The translations under genes and the position numbers were made by a program. DNA of 64,000 nt from assembly GCA_024364735.1 (NCBI GenBank), contig JAGFNQ010009418.1:161672-225671 (forward strand), given 5' to 3'. Under the pieces are notes generated by a model. That model was given only the letters and a program-made list of their open reading frames with translations. It was not told the origin of the DNA and did no database searches. The first letter of the stretch is position 1, and the number at the start of each line of letters is the position of its first letter. Shown piece after piece: positions 30,836 to 41,834 of the stretch. Source of the stretch: Boesenbergia rotunda. Lineage: Eukaryota; Streptophyta; Magnoliopsida; Zingiberales; Zingiberaceae.

Positions 30836-31265
30836 TATTTTCCAAAAGATTTTTCAAGTTAGATACTTAGAAAATTTTCCAAAAGATTTTCAAGTTTAAA
30901 CACTTTTTAAACTTAGAAAATTTTCCAAAAGATTTTCAAGTTTAAACACTTAGAAAATTTTCCAAAAGATTTTTAAGTTTAAACACTTAGAAAATTTTCC
31001 AAAATATTTTTAGTTTAAAACACTTAGAAAATTTTCCAAAAGATTTTTGGTTTAAAACACTTAGAAAATTTTCCAAAAGATTTTTAAGTTTAAATACTTA
31101 GAAAATTTTTCAAAATAATTTAAGTTTAAATACTTAGAAAATTTTCCAAAACAATTTAAGTTTAAACACTTAGAAAATTTTTCAAAATAATTTAAGTTTA
31201 AATACTTAGAAAATTTTCCAAAACAATTTAAGTTTAAACACTTAGAAAATTTTCCATTTTTGAAA
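30836..31265 (-). repeat. A/T-rich tandem array in E3 3' interior
   Basis: About ten to eleven units of roughly 36-42 bp built on 'acttagaaaattttccaaa' plus 'agatttttaagtttaaac'. The open frame across it on the minus strand only reflects the repeat period and is not a gene. Confidence 0.85.
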
Positions 31266-31389
31266 TGCTTTAGATTTGAAAACAAATATGTGTAAGTATT
31301 TTCGTTACTTTACTTTTTGAAAAAGGAGATAAAAATTTGAAAAAAATTAAAATTAAAAAACTTCTTTTCTCTCCTTTCCTTTCTCTTCC

Positions 31390-31870
31390 CCTTTGCCATA
31401 TATCAAAAAAGTTATTATAGCAAAAAAAAGAGTAAAGAAAGTAACGTTCTGTATTGAACCAATTCTAAAAATTTTATGCATAAGCTGAACCAAAGCAATC
31501 TAAATCTTTTCTTTCGAGTCCTGTCTAACCCAGTTAGCTACTTACTAACTATCATAAACAGTAGCTTTTACTAGGGTTAGTCAAGTTAAGTGATATGATC
31601 ATGTTAGATTTTCTAAGCTTGACACTTAACCTGATTACTATTCAATTGGTATTTATTGCCCCAATTACTGCAGATGAACTAACTTAAAGCATTTTGAATC
31701 AAGACATAGACCTAAGCATCTCAACCCAGTCTAGGTTGTCAATCAAAAGTACCCTAAGGTGCTTGTTAGATGCTGGCTTCTAGATCTATAGGTGCATGCA
31801 GTTCTAGGGTTAGGGCCTAAGCTAAGTCCATTTGCGAAAAAAGCCCTAGTTTTGAAGGGGGTAAGTTTTC
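31390..31870 (-). other. E3 conserved non-coding block (3' interior)
   Basis: Counterpart of 12151-12620 in E2 and 57830-58320 in E5, colinear and highly similar by eye. No reading frame. Confidence 0.7.
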
Positions 31871-32217
31871 TTTTAAAAAAAACTAAGTCAGAAAATCATT
31901 TTAAATTTCAAGAAAAAAATGATTTTTCAAAAACATATTAAATAACATATAAGAAATTTTTTTAAAAAAATATGTAGAGGAGTCCTATTCTACTAAGCAT
32001 AATATTTTAATTATGAAGTATCTGAATTAGCATACTAATTAAAATGACATAATTCTAATAACTTATCAAACAAGTAATCTGATAAATGCATAAGAGTCAT
32101 CTAGTCAATAGGAGGACCAGCAAAGTTAAACCATAGTCAAGCACAAGTCAACCCTACTCAGTAGGGATAGTCAAACAGTCAACAGTACAATAAGATAGAT
32201 GAAAAAGTCACTCTGAT
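31871..32217 (-). other. E3 spacer after ORF2
   Basis: A/T-rich. Only about 30 bp (near 31975-32005) match the pol 3' end kept in E2 and E5; the rest shows nothing recognisable. Confidence 0.6.
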
Positions 32218-33339
32218 CTATGAAGAAGGGCCAGGAGGGTCGAATGAGCCAGGCTGCCACGATCGAAACAAGGACATCATTTCATTGTATCGCGCTTCGT
32301 TTGTCTCTCGATCGGCTCGGAGGGTGTCCATGTGCTCAACGTGATGAGCCTCGATCTCCTCCCTGAGGCTGTGCATCTCCGTCTACAATAGTGTAATGCA
32401 CTGGTAGGTGGTCAGTGGAGGAGGCTCCTATAAGTGCTCGTTGATCTCGGCTGCGAGATCGGCCACATCTACATCCACCTCCTCATCGGAGTCATCCTGC
32501 CGTCAGCCCTCTCTCGTCTCCATGATAGGACCCTAGTGGCCGAAACGTCTATTCCCGCTAAAGAGAAGTTTCTAAACCCTATTTCATCAAACTCGGTCAT
32601 CGAGATGATCTCCCCCGCAGTGATGTCGCGACCATGGTGGTGAAGGAGGGCGGTGATCATATGACAGTAGAGCGTACATACTCGATCGTGAGTAGATACG
32701 CTCGATGCGTAAATGATGGTGTGGAATATGTGGAGGCCTATGTTTATATCTAACTGATGGATCATGGCGTAGAGTAGAAAAGTGTGAAAAGGTCGCATGG
32801 TCGCGACATCTCGGGTGGTGAGTGGGAGAACACAACGAACTATAACTCGGTAGAGGGCATAATCCTGGACTCGGAGGTCAACGGACTGAAACCGTCGTGC
32901 TAACGGGTTCTGCACATCTCCAAAGAAGTAGGACTAAAGAGTGTCTAGAGTGATGTGCGAATAGGGGGGGTGCGAAGGGAGGGTCGTTCGGAGGATAGCA
33001 GCAAAAGGTTGATTGCGACTATCGCAGTCCGAGAAATCGATTAAACAAAGTTGGAGAAATAGTGAGAGGAGTGCCTTGTACGGTGGTAGAGTAGAGCATG
33101 TCATCAATTTTGACTAGGTTATTGTAAAATTCAGCACACAGTGTCGAGTTTACAGGATGTGTGTAGAAGACGAGATGGTCTAGTTGATAGAAGTTGATCA
33201 CGTCTATAGCTAAGGGGCAGGATTGGGTAAAGAATTGCCTATTTAGGAAGCTAGTCTTTATAGGCTTATAGGTTGTTTGGGAAAATCTGTTAAACAATTC
33301 CAAGTTGGGAAACCTTGGGTCGGGGCTAGGTTCGGCCAC
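32218..33339 (-). pseudogene. ORF2 of E3: putative plant transposon protein (PF20167-like)
   Basis: Starts MAEPSPDPRFPNLELFNRFS at 33339. First frame to 33019: FYQLDHLVF, LCAEFYNNLVKIDD, SPTLFNRFLGLR. A frameshift or stop region spans 32916-33018. The second frame (32915-32469) has FQSVDLRVQDYALYRVIVRC, LPLTTRDVATMRPFHTFLLYA, DINIGLHIFHTIIYAS, CHMITALLHHHGRDI, FRNFSLAGIDVS. After another shift a charged helix (EMHSLREEIEAHHVEHM) leads to PPGPSS and a stop at 32218-32220. An FYNNL...FLGL...LL(Y)A...LITALL pattern is what I recall of the PF20167 domain, found in plant repeat proteins with no known activity. Length is about 374 codons. It lies on the element's coding strand 230 bp after an internal TATA box and occupies the place of pol. 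Confidence 0.7.
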
Positions 33340-33567
33340 GGGGTTAGGTTGAGTGATGCGATGTTTTCTAAATATGTAAAGGAAAATTATGCATTTAAGC
33401 GAGATAATAAAAAGAATTTATTAAAAAAATGTATAACAAAATTGATATCGGGGCGGCATTTTCGAAGTAGGGCGTTTGAAGACAAGGAGGGAGCGTTCGG
33501 GCGCCTTGGGAAGAAGAGGAATGAAAGGGGATTTCGTTTGGTGTGGGAGATGAAGAGGGGTTGAGGG

Positions 33568-33802
33568 CTTTATATAGGGTTATCCGGGCGCCCGTGAAGG
33601 GTTAGGCGCTTGTGTTCATAGGGGCGCCCGTAATGTCACGGGCGCCTGAGTCAATAGTCTGCTTTTGGCAGACTTGACTACCTTGGATGAAGACAAAGCT
33701 CTAGGCGCCCGATAGGTCACGGGCGCCTGGGTCAGGTGTGTCTGGTTTGACAGCTTTAGCTATCTTGGTAAAGTTGGGGCGCTTGACAGGTCACGGGCGC
33801 CC
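33568..33802 (-). promoter_or_regulatory. Internal U3-like promoter upstream of E3 ORF2
   Basis: Eight GGGCGCCC-like motifs (perfect at 33586-33593, 33622-33629, 33795-33802; variants near 33604, 33640, 33703, 33720, 33777) lie upstream of CCTATATAAAG (minus, 33578-33568). The ORF2 start is about 230 bp further on. The arrangement matches the element's own LTR U3 and the equivalent place in E2. Function is inferred. Confidence 0.55.
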
Positions 33803-34577
33803 GTGTTGACCGGGGTTTAACTATTCACCAGTTTGACTGTTGACCAGAGTTGACTGTGTTGACCAAGTTTGATTCTTTTAACCAACCAATAATTAAATCA
33901 ATTAAGCTCTAAATTCCAATTTTTACGCACTTTAGACACAATTTAATGTTTTTACTTGAAAAAAATCAAATAAATTAGTTTGGAACAAGATAAATTTGAG
34001 TTAAATTAGGTCCTAACCATCTCACCCAGTCTATGGTTATCAATCACGTTAACCATATGGGTTTTGTGAGACAGGTTTTTTAAAAAAAATTGAATTTGAA
34101 AAGGACTTGAATTAATTAAAAAAAATTAATTAAGTTTTAAGTTTATTTTGAAAAGTGGTTGAATCTAAGATTAATTGAAATTTGTGTTAGATTCAAATCT
34201 GACAATAGTAAAGTGAATTTGATTTTCAATAATTGGCTTCCAGGTCTTGGTGAGACACTAAGCCTTCTTTAGCCATAGCCTTATTGGATCATCAACCCTT
34301 TCCTTGACAAAGTCTTTTATTAAAAATTCATCTTCAAGTTACTCCTTGAAAGATTTTGGTCTATCTAGTTTGGGTCTTGGATCGGTAGCTTCGGCTAGTT
34401 CCACCAAAATGGCTTCCCTAACGTACTATCATCTCACCTCCACCCAATACTATGTTGTTCAAATTTCAATTAAGTCATTTGTCCTTAGTCTAACCAGTCC
34501 TAGGTCTAAGCATAATAAATTGCAGAAATAAATAAACAAGCAAGCATGCAATAAAATTTAAAGAATTAAGAAAAAAA
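33803..34577 (-). other. E3 post-gag non-coding region with conserved block
   Basis: TTGACC/TTGACT repeats near the array (33806-33875), the 'gtgagacagg' segment (about 34020-34080) and the conserved post-gag block (about 34230-34460; minus GGAGGTGAGATGATAGTACG). No gene. Confidence 0.7.
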
Positions 34578-36231
34578 TTATCTAATTATGAAAATTATTT
34601 TTAAATTAGCTCCCCTTGGACTAAAGTCTCGATAATGATTAGACAAGATGTGAATCTTGTCCTTGGGGATCCAATACTGGTTTGGTCCAGCTTGGTTGTT
34701 CAAGCAAAGCTTGGGGACCCATGCTTGAACTTTGGCTCTAGGTTGGTTCAATACAGCACAATACGATCGTTGTCTCGACTTGGTTCGATACCCTAACCCA
34801 GATCGATTAAGAATGGACTTTTGTTTTCCAAGGATCATGTCAAGACCCTTGGAACCCGAAGTAAATCGTTCTAAAGCCACTCTGAGCTCCTTGACTTGAG
34901 TTTTCAAGGAGGAGTTCTCTTTCTCAAGCTTTTCAACTTGAGTAGAGTTTCCTTCTTGAACCTTCTCGATCAAGGATCTCGAGTCAGCTTCCTCTTTCAG
35001 GAGTTTTACTTCCTGTCGGAGGGACTCAACCCGGATTTTGGCTTTCACCAAGTTACGAGATAAATAAGCAATTAATTTTGATAATTTAATTTCGGAATAA
35101 CCTCTTACCGTTATTTGGTCGTTTTCCGAGATTGTGAGCCTTCCGTCGTCTGGCTCCGATTCCGATCCGGTGTCGATGTCTTCCAAAGCGGTTAAAGCAA
35201 GAAGATTTGATTGTGGGGCCTCTTCTTCTTCTTCAGAGGAAGATTTATCCCACGTGGCTTGGAGAGCCTTCTTCCTTCGAATCTTCTTGACTTCCTTCAA
35301 ATTGGGGCATTCTGACTTGTAATGACCCTTCTTGTTGCATTTATAGTATGTGACATTTGTTCTGCCTTTTGAAGTTGAAGGTTCAGCTAGATCTTCCTTT
35401 CGTCAGCTTGCTTCTTTCTGTTGGTTTGATGCTTCAGCTCCTTGTAGTAGTCCTGAGCTAGCCGCACCAACTTGGGTCGATCCCCTTCACTATCTTCTGA
35501 GTCTATTTCTGAGTCAGATTCGGGTGTAGGTTGAGGCTTCTTCTTGGCGACCTTTCCTTGGGGTTTACCTGCAAAAAAAGCAATACTTTTCTCGGCCATA
35601 GTGCAGTTAGTTATTCATGTAATTCTAATTCTGAAAAAAGTCTATCTAATTTAATTTTCGAAAGGTCCCTGGAAACCTTATAAGCATCTACCATAGATGC
35701 CCACAGTGTGTTCCTAGGGAATGCATTTAAGGTATACCTGATTAGGCCACGGTTCTCTACCTTATGACCTATTGTGTGCAGCCCGTTCATCAGCTCTTGG
35801 ATTCTGGCGTGGAGCTGTGCTGCTGATTCGCCTTCGTTTATTTTTATTGTGTAGAGTCTGTTTACCAGCAGATCCTTTTTACTGATTCTGGTGTTGGAGG
35901 TACCTTCGTGCAGCTCAATCAGCTTGTTCCATAGTTCTTTGGCGCTGTTGAAAGGTCCCACCCGGTTCAGCTCTTCCTTGGTTAATCCGCACTGCAACGT
36001 CTCGGTTGCTTTTGCATCAGCCTCGATCTTTTTCTTCAATGAGGTGTCCCATTCAGAGTAGTGTTGTGCCACTCCTTCTGCATTCTTGGGGATCTCGAGG
36101 CTAGATTGGATTATTATCCATATGTCCACCTGAGTTTTCAGGTGGACTTCCATCCTGCTTTTCCAGTAGGAGAAATCTTCTCCACTGAAAAGCGGTGGTC
36201 TGGCAGTGCTGAATCCTTCTTGCATGGCCAT
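34578..36231 (-). pseudogene. gag: E3 copia Gag in three frames; zinc knuckle lacks its first Cys
   Basis: Start MAMQEGFSTARPPLFSG at 36231. The UBN2-type domain is open to a stop at 35611 (…FSELELHE), with a conserved WIIIQSSLEIPKNAEG and LTKEELNRVGPFNSAKELW. A second frame (35599-35387) carries the linker MAEKSIAFFAGK and PTPESDSEIDSEDSE. A third frame (from about 35345 to 34578) carries the zinc knuckle, acidic run SSSEEEEEAPQSNLLALTA, coiled-coil stretch (VEKLEKENSSLKTQVKEL) and C terminus (VQAWVPKLCL, QYWIPKDKIHIL). In the knuckle the expected CYKC reads YYKC (TAC for TGC), which would abolish zinc binding. Two frameshifts make the gene non-functional as it stands. Confidence 0.88.
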
Positions 36232-36439
36232 AATATTTTCTAAAAATTTACAAAAACAGAGAAAACTTGTTCCAAGACTTGGTCTTGGATTAGTAGTACG
36301 GAAGAAAATTAATAGAAATGGAAACAATCGAGTGGTGTTGCACAACCTCGATTAACGAGAAAAACAAAAAAAATTAAAATAATTTCGTAAAATCTGAAAA
36401 AACTCTCAAATTGGTGGTTGCACCAGATTTGAGCCACCC

Positions 36440-36451
36440 GCTCTGATACCA
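36440..36451 (-). other. E3 primer binding site (initiator tRNA-Met)
   Basis: The minus strand reads TGGTATCAGAGC, two bases from the LTR at 36454. Confidence 0.93.
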
Positions 36452-36453
36452 CT

Positions 36454-37696
36454 TGTTGGATCGAAGAAAATGATAGAGGGGGGGGTGAATATCGTTATGA
36501 AATTTTCGGAATACTAGAGAAGATACGCAGCGGAAAATAAGAAAACACACGCAAACACAAGTTGATTTTACTTGGTTCAGAGTCGCGGTCGGCTCCTACT
36601 CCAAGGCCAACGGTCCTTGACCATTTACTTTGGGCAATTCTATATTCGGGAAAACTTTTACATATTGATAGTACAGATATAGAATGGGAAATTGAATTAG
36701 CAACACTTTCGTAATTTAAAGTTTTACCGACGCCCGAGGTGGATCGAATTTCAGAGCAGAGGGTCATCGTCGGCGCTGGAATCTCGAAGTCGAACTTTGC
36801 CGGAGTGAAGCGCTTGACCGAAAGTGTCTGGAGCGTAGAGAGAAATGAATGTTGAAGCCTTGGGGGTGAACCCCCTTTTATAGCACCCATAGGGCACCTA
36901 TATCGATGGGGGCGCCTAACACGTGACCTTCCTGCGCGATCTCTTATCCGCAGGCTCGGTCAGCGCTTATCCATCTCCACTTGGGCACCTGAGCTGATGG
37001 GGGCGCCTGTGACCTCACGGGCGCCTGAGCTGACTCAGTCCACAGGCTTCGTGGCAGCTTGCTTCGATGTTCTGGTTTTTGTCTTTGCACTGGGGCGCCC
37101 GTATCCATACAGGCGCCTAGCCCCAGTTAGGCGCCTAACTCCATTCGGGCGCCCGAGCTGCAGAAACACACTCCTTTGTTTCCTGCAACCAAGGTTAGTT
37201 CCAAAACAAGAAAGCAATGTATGTTAGTCATTATTTACAGCCTCAGCTGTCTTGGTTCTGACTTCGGGTCTCCCAAATGGAACCCTAGGTCAAACCGACT
37301 CCTACTATTCCCTTGACGGGGAACGCGTCCTCACCTACTCCTCTTAGGAGAGTTTACCTTTTGCCAACCAGCTCCTCCAATTGGACTTTTTCCCAATCCA
37401 CCTGACCAGGTCTTCGTGCCCAACTTCCGGTCAGGTCTTCGGTGCCCAGCCCGTTGCTAAGACTTCTTGGCCAGTACTCGACCAGGACTTCTTTGCCCAA
37501 CTTCCGGTCAGGTCTTCTTGCCCAGTCCTCGATCAGGACTTCTTTGCCCAGCCCTTTTCCAGGACTTCTTGCCTAGTGTACCTAGGACTTTTCCTGCACA
37601 CTCAGTAAGCTTGTTAGATCATAACACCACCTTATCTTCTGAACCCTTTGCCATTATCTAAACCCAGGTTTGACTTAGGTGCTACCTACACCAACA
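36454..37696 (-). repeat. E3 5' LTR (1243 bp)
   Basis: TGTTGGATCG...CACCAACA. TATA (minus TGCTATAAAAGG) at 36874-36885, array of GGCGCC motifs about 36890-37155, U3 tandem repeats 37395-37590. It exceeds the 3' LTR by about 50 bp, mostly extra U3 repeat units. Confidence 0.92.
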
Positions 37697-37701
37697 CACT
37701 T
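37697..37701. repeat. E3 target-site duplication, right copy (CACTT)
   Basis: It follows CCAACA at 37696 and is identical to 29468-29472. Confidence 0.92.
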
Positions 37702-38254
37702 GAGCACCAGTAGACTACTAATAAGCTTTAACCAAGCTTATTTTGTCAACCTTGCTCAAGCAAACCTTGTTTTCTTAAATAGAACTCATTCGCTGATATA
37801 GCCGTTACCAGTTGACTGATAGATATCGAATTCGAACGTTATAGTCCAACGTTCGAATTCAATTGACACCAGTTAACTGCACAAAAAGATCAGTCGACTA
37901 ATCTTTCTGTTATCTCAACCAGTTAACTGATCTCATACCAGTCGACTGGTAAAATCCTAAACCTAGGGTTTGCCTTCCTGAGTATATTTCACTTGCACTT
38001 GGACCCTCATCCTCATGCTATCCTTCGCATATGCTTCGAAGTCCGTTTCCCCTCAGCGCATCGTTGCTACCTTGTCTATGGTCCCTCGAATGCACCATCC
38101 TTCACCGGACCTGAAGCCATCAAGCTGAGTCTATGCATCTCATGCAGAACCTGCACACTCAAATACACATATCAAAAACAAGGGTGAACCTAACTTAAAC
38201 TCTTTGCCCAAACATCAAAACACATGGTCCCATAGACCATAGATTGCCTCAACA
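37702..38254 (-). repeat. B 5' LTR, second segment (U3 side)
   Basis: It ends in GCCTCAACA at 38254, with a distal U3 resembling A's (same 'cacacatatcaaa...aacatcaaaacac' layout). It holds four CAGTTGACTG/CAGTCGACTG-type palindromes (37808-37950) around a perfect 13-bp inverted repeat. Confidence 0.75.
37828..37860. repeat. Perfect 13-bp inverted repeat in B U3
   Basis: GAATTCGAACGTT at 37828-37840 and its exact complement at 37848-37860 with a 7-nt loop, placed between the CAGTTGACTG-type palindromes. Confidence 0.9.
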
Positions 38255-40239
38255 GCAGCAGCAAGATATCTTTGAGCTATAGGAAGTAAGATATATATCT
38301 GGTGGTTATTTTGCCTATTGTGTTCACTACCTTATCTAGGTTGTTAGACATTTTCCAATTTATTTGCATTGTGTATATGTATCTATACCTAGTACTCATT
38401 GACTTGGTTTTGTCATCATGACATGTAGTTAATCAGTCATATTCACAACCATGATTGAGATCGACTATGGAAGCAATCAGTTGACACATTGCAGACTCGA
38501 CCTTAGTTAAGAGAATGTTGATTCTCTTATAGTGCTGACTGACGAGCCAAAAAGCATGGGTTGAATCTGTCAACAACCTTTTTGAGATCAAAGATTACAG
38601 TCTCAAGGAATTTCTCCTACCATACTATTAGTAATACTAGTATCAGCTACTACCAGTTGGGTGTGTATTACAGATTGTATACCATGGTTGGCCCAATCAA
38701 CATAGGATCGATTTACTCTATATTAGGGAGTTTTAGACCATTAGGTTACTCATGCCTGGTTAGATGATCTAGATGAAACATTTGAGTATATGAATTAAAT
38801 TTGATGCAGAAGGGGTACAATTATTTGTCTACTATTACAGTTAGTAGAGGATCGATGTATCTTATTCCATGGGGATCTTGACCATGGATCACTAGTACTT
38901 GATTAGATAACTAAGATGATACATTTGGATTTATGATTTGCACTATGTGAATTACTTAGTAGGCCTAGGTCACCTCTTTGTAGAAGACACCAAAGACAAT
39001 CTTCGGGAAATAAAGAATTACTTGGTGATTATTTTGAAGATATTTTGAGAGATAGTATTTCTCTACCTCTATTTGTAGAGCTTGTCGTCAGGAGTTCTTG
39101 AACCTTAGGTTGAGGAATCGAAGCATATGATTTATAAGGCGATGGGTGTTTGACTCACCTAATGTTATTTTATAAGGAATCTGATCATAGATTGGTCATA
39201 TATGATTAGATAACCTCGATGGTATATTGGGATATATAACCTGCGAGGATATGAAGGGTATGGTTTAGCTATTTAACACCTATAAGATCTGTCCGTAACT
39301 GAGCGTAAATTACAAAAGATGATCTTGATTAACAGAGCATTGATTGATAGATATTTCTGTAGTATGTTTAGTGATAGTGTTTCTCTGTCATTATGTGTAT
39401 GGTTTATGGGTTGATAGTACCCCAGGATGGGCCTAATTATTGGGAAGCTAGATTTGTGAGTACACGACAGGTCTATCTCACAAACTATAACAAACTTTTC
39501 ATGGAATAAATATCTTTGGTTGGTATGATAGAGATACATAATGTTGATCTATTATGGATGACTTTATTATTGATTAGAATGCAATCAATTTTGATTGATG
39601 TTTAAGGATAAATTAGAATCAGTGGATATTATGGAAATAAATTTTTGTGATATGTTGCTTTCTGACAGTTATTGGTGGATATCTTTGATTTGTTAGCAAT
39701 GTGTGTGCAAGGATAGATGACTTCCTTTTACCCTATCATATTCAAAAAGCTATCACGTTAGATTGATGTTGAGGATGACTTGGAGATTGGTGGATATTGT
39801 GAAACTCGATTTTTTTAATATGTTGCTTTCTGATAGTCTATTGGTGAATATATGATTTTTATGATTGTTTATTTAGAAGTTGCTATTGATAATAGCATGT
39901 GGAGTGACATATTAACAGATATAGGTGACATGTAATTTTTTGACAATCTATGGATGAATTTATAACTTATGATCTTATGGTTGGGCATTTAGAGGTTGTC
40001 TTTGATTGGTGACACATGAGTGATACTCATGGAGTTAATGGTTTGCATTGGGGAATCATATTATAACTTGGTGTCAATGCCCTTATGACTGAGTGCCTTA
40101 TGAGTGATTTTGATATATTCAGTTGGATGATAATCTCTAGATTAGTAATCTTCAGCCTAAGATTATGTTGGTAACTCCAGTTAATTAGGAGTTGATGATG
40201 TATGTTTCACTTTGTGAACATCTAAGGATGGATGATTGA
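38255..40239 (+). other. Decayed sequence, probably the 5' half of gypsy G3
   Basis: No reading frame of note and no recognised domain. Two similar segments of about 65 bp (39617-39685 and 39792-39858, both with ATATGTTGCTTTCTGA) show a local duplication. Assignment to G3 rests only on continuity with the RT remnant that follows. Confidence 0.35.
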
Positions 40240-41790
40240 TTTAGGGTGGAGTTGTCTCTAGGTATTAGGTTAGAATACTTTACCATGGATAGAGGATTTG
40301 TTTGATCAACCCAAGGATACTTGTGTATACTCTAAGATCACATCAAGATTTGATGAACATCACCTTAGAGTAAACATTGTAGACATATAGAAGATGACGT
40401 TCTTCATACGGTATGGACATTGCGAGTCAATGGTGATGTTGGGTTGACTTTCCAATGCTCTAGTCACTACTTGGATTTGATGGATCTAACATCCTTGGAG
40501 TGTTTGGATTGATTTATTATTATTTATAGATGATATCTTGACTTATTCTAAATTGAGAAGAAGTTATTCTTAATTAGAATTTGAGCACATGTTGGTGTCT
40601 TTGGTTGCTTAGACACTTTGGTCTATCAAATCAAGGAGTCTCCGGCTAGTGATTAGTGTTTTCAGTTGTTCCGTAGTAGGGTAGCCTCAAGGCAATTGAT
40701 AGAGTTGTGATGAGAACCAAATACTCTATTTCCGTGGTAGGTTGCATGTTTCTAAGTTGCACCTATTTAGAACTTATCACAGAAAGCACATCGATATAGA
40801 TTTATGATTCATCTGGGATGTACTCGAGTGTATAGGGATTTGAAGCATTCCTATTGGTGGAACGACATGAAGAAGAACATTAGGGATTTTTGCAGCTCAA
40901 TGTTTAGTGTATCAGCAAGTGAAAGCTGAGAAGAAGAGGCTAGCTCGCTTACTTTAGAAGATACAGATATTGGAATGGAAATGGAAGCATAGGGTGATGG
41001 ATTTCGAAGGGTACATGATTTGATTTGGGTGATTGTCGATTGATTGACCAAATCTGTACACTTTTTATTGACCCATAGGATGGACCCATTAGATCGCCTA
41101 GCAGGGATTTACTACAGAGAGATTACCAGATTGCATGGTATATCTCTACGTATCATATAGGATAGTGACCTGTAATTCACCTTACAATGTTGCAGAGTCT
41201 TCAATGAGCCATGAGTACATGGCTCCGTTTCGGTATAACTTTCCTTCTGTAAACAGATGGACAGTCAGAGCACACTTTATAGACATTGGAGGAGCTATCG
41301 AGAGCGTGTGTAATGAATTTTAGAGACCATTAGAGGTTACAGTGGACAACATTGTATTTTAGTGTGTTACACCTATGAAACGGGTTAAGTGATTTGGGAA
41401 ACATTGGGCCTTTCTAGATATTGGAGAGGATAGGTGAGGTAGCCCATTGATTTGCGCTACTACCAATCCTAGTTGGTATATAGTAGTTTTTTTATATATT
41501 TATGTCGTGTAGGTATGTGCTGCATCCTAACTAGATTTTCATAAATATGTCAATCTCACCTTAGCCAGATGTGACCTATGGAGAGGTTCCTTTGCGGTTC
41601 TAGGTCACAAGTAATGCTGGTTGGAAAACAAAATAATTCGACTTGTCAAGGTCAGATGGCAGCTTCATTTCGATGGAAAAGCAACCTGAGAGCTGGAAGG
41701 AAGAATCCAAGCTCATTACCCTCACTTGCTACTTAAGGTGCTTGTAGTTCTTTCGGCACTTAAGCTGATAGAATATGGTATTGGTTACCT
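40240..41790 (+). pseudogene. pol: G3 gypsy Pol, heavily degraded (RT to C-terminal tail)
   Basis: Readable islands in order: RT around 40380-40560 (LMDLT then YIDDILTYSK-like with the YIDD core changed to FIDDI or YRDD depending on frame), a zinc-binding/integrase N-terminal stretch near 40890-40930 (CLVYQQVKAEKKR, matching CLTCQRVKAEH of G4), integrase core pieces 40960-41170 (WKWKHRVMDF, LTKSVHFLL, RLHG), MAPFRYNF-like at 41220, and a Pol tail near 41660-41700. Stops occur every few dozen codons. The order and spacing are those of a Ty3/gypsy pol on the plus strand. This is the oldest recognisable element in the window. Confidence 0.7.
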
Positions 41791-41834
41791 ATCGCACTTA
41801 AGTAGTAAATTTGGGGATCAAATTTTAAGTGGGG

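Larger units (their letters stand above)
29473..37696 (-). mobile_element. Complete non-autonomous Ty1/copia element E3 (8.2 kb)
   Basis: Both LTRs, PBS, PPT and the duplication CACTT are present. Minus-strand order: 5' LTR, PBS, gag (three frames), post-gag block, palindrome array plus TATA, ORF2, a trace of the pol 3' end, conserved non-coding block, A/T tandem array, PPT, 3' LTR. No protease, integrase, RT or RNase H is present. It is the reference copy for this non-autonomous family. Confidence 0.95.

Noticed and set aside
31061..31285. Minus-strand repeat protein (KFSKYLNLN repeats)
   Set aside because: The frame is produced by the A/T tandem array and is not kept in E2 or E5.
40851..41051. 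Minus-strand gene in G3
   Set aside because: Antisense of the integrase remnant on the plus strand.
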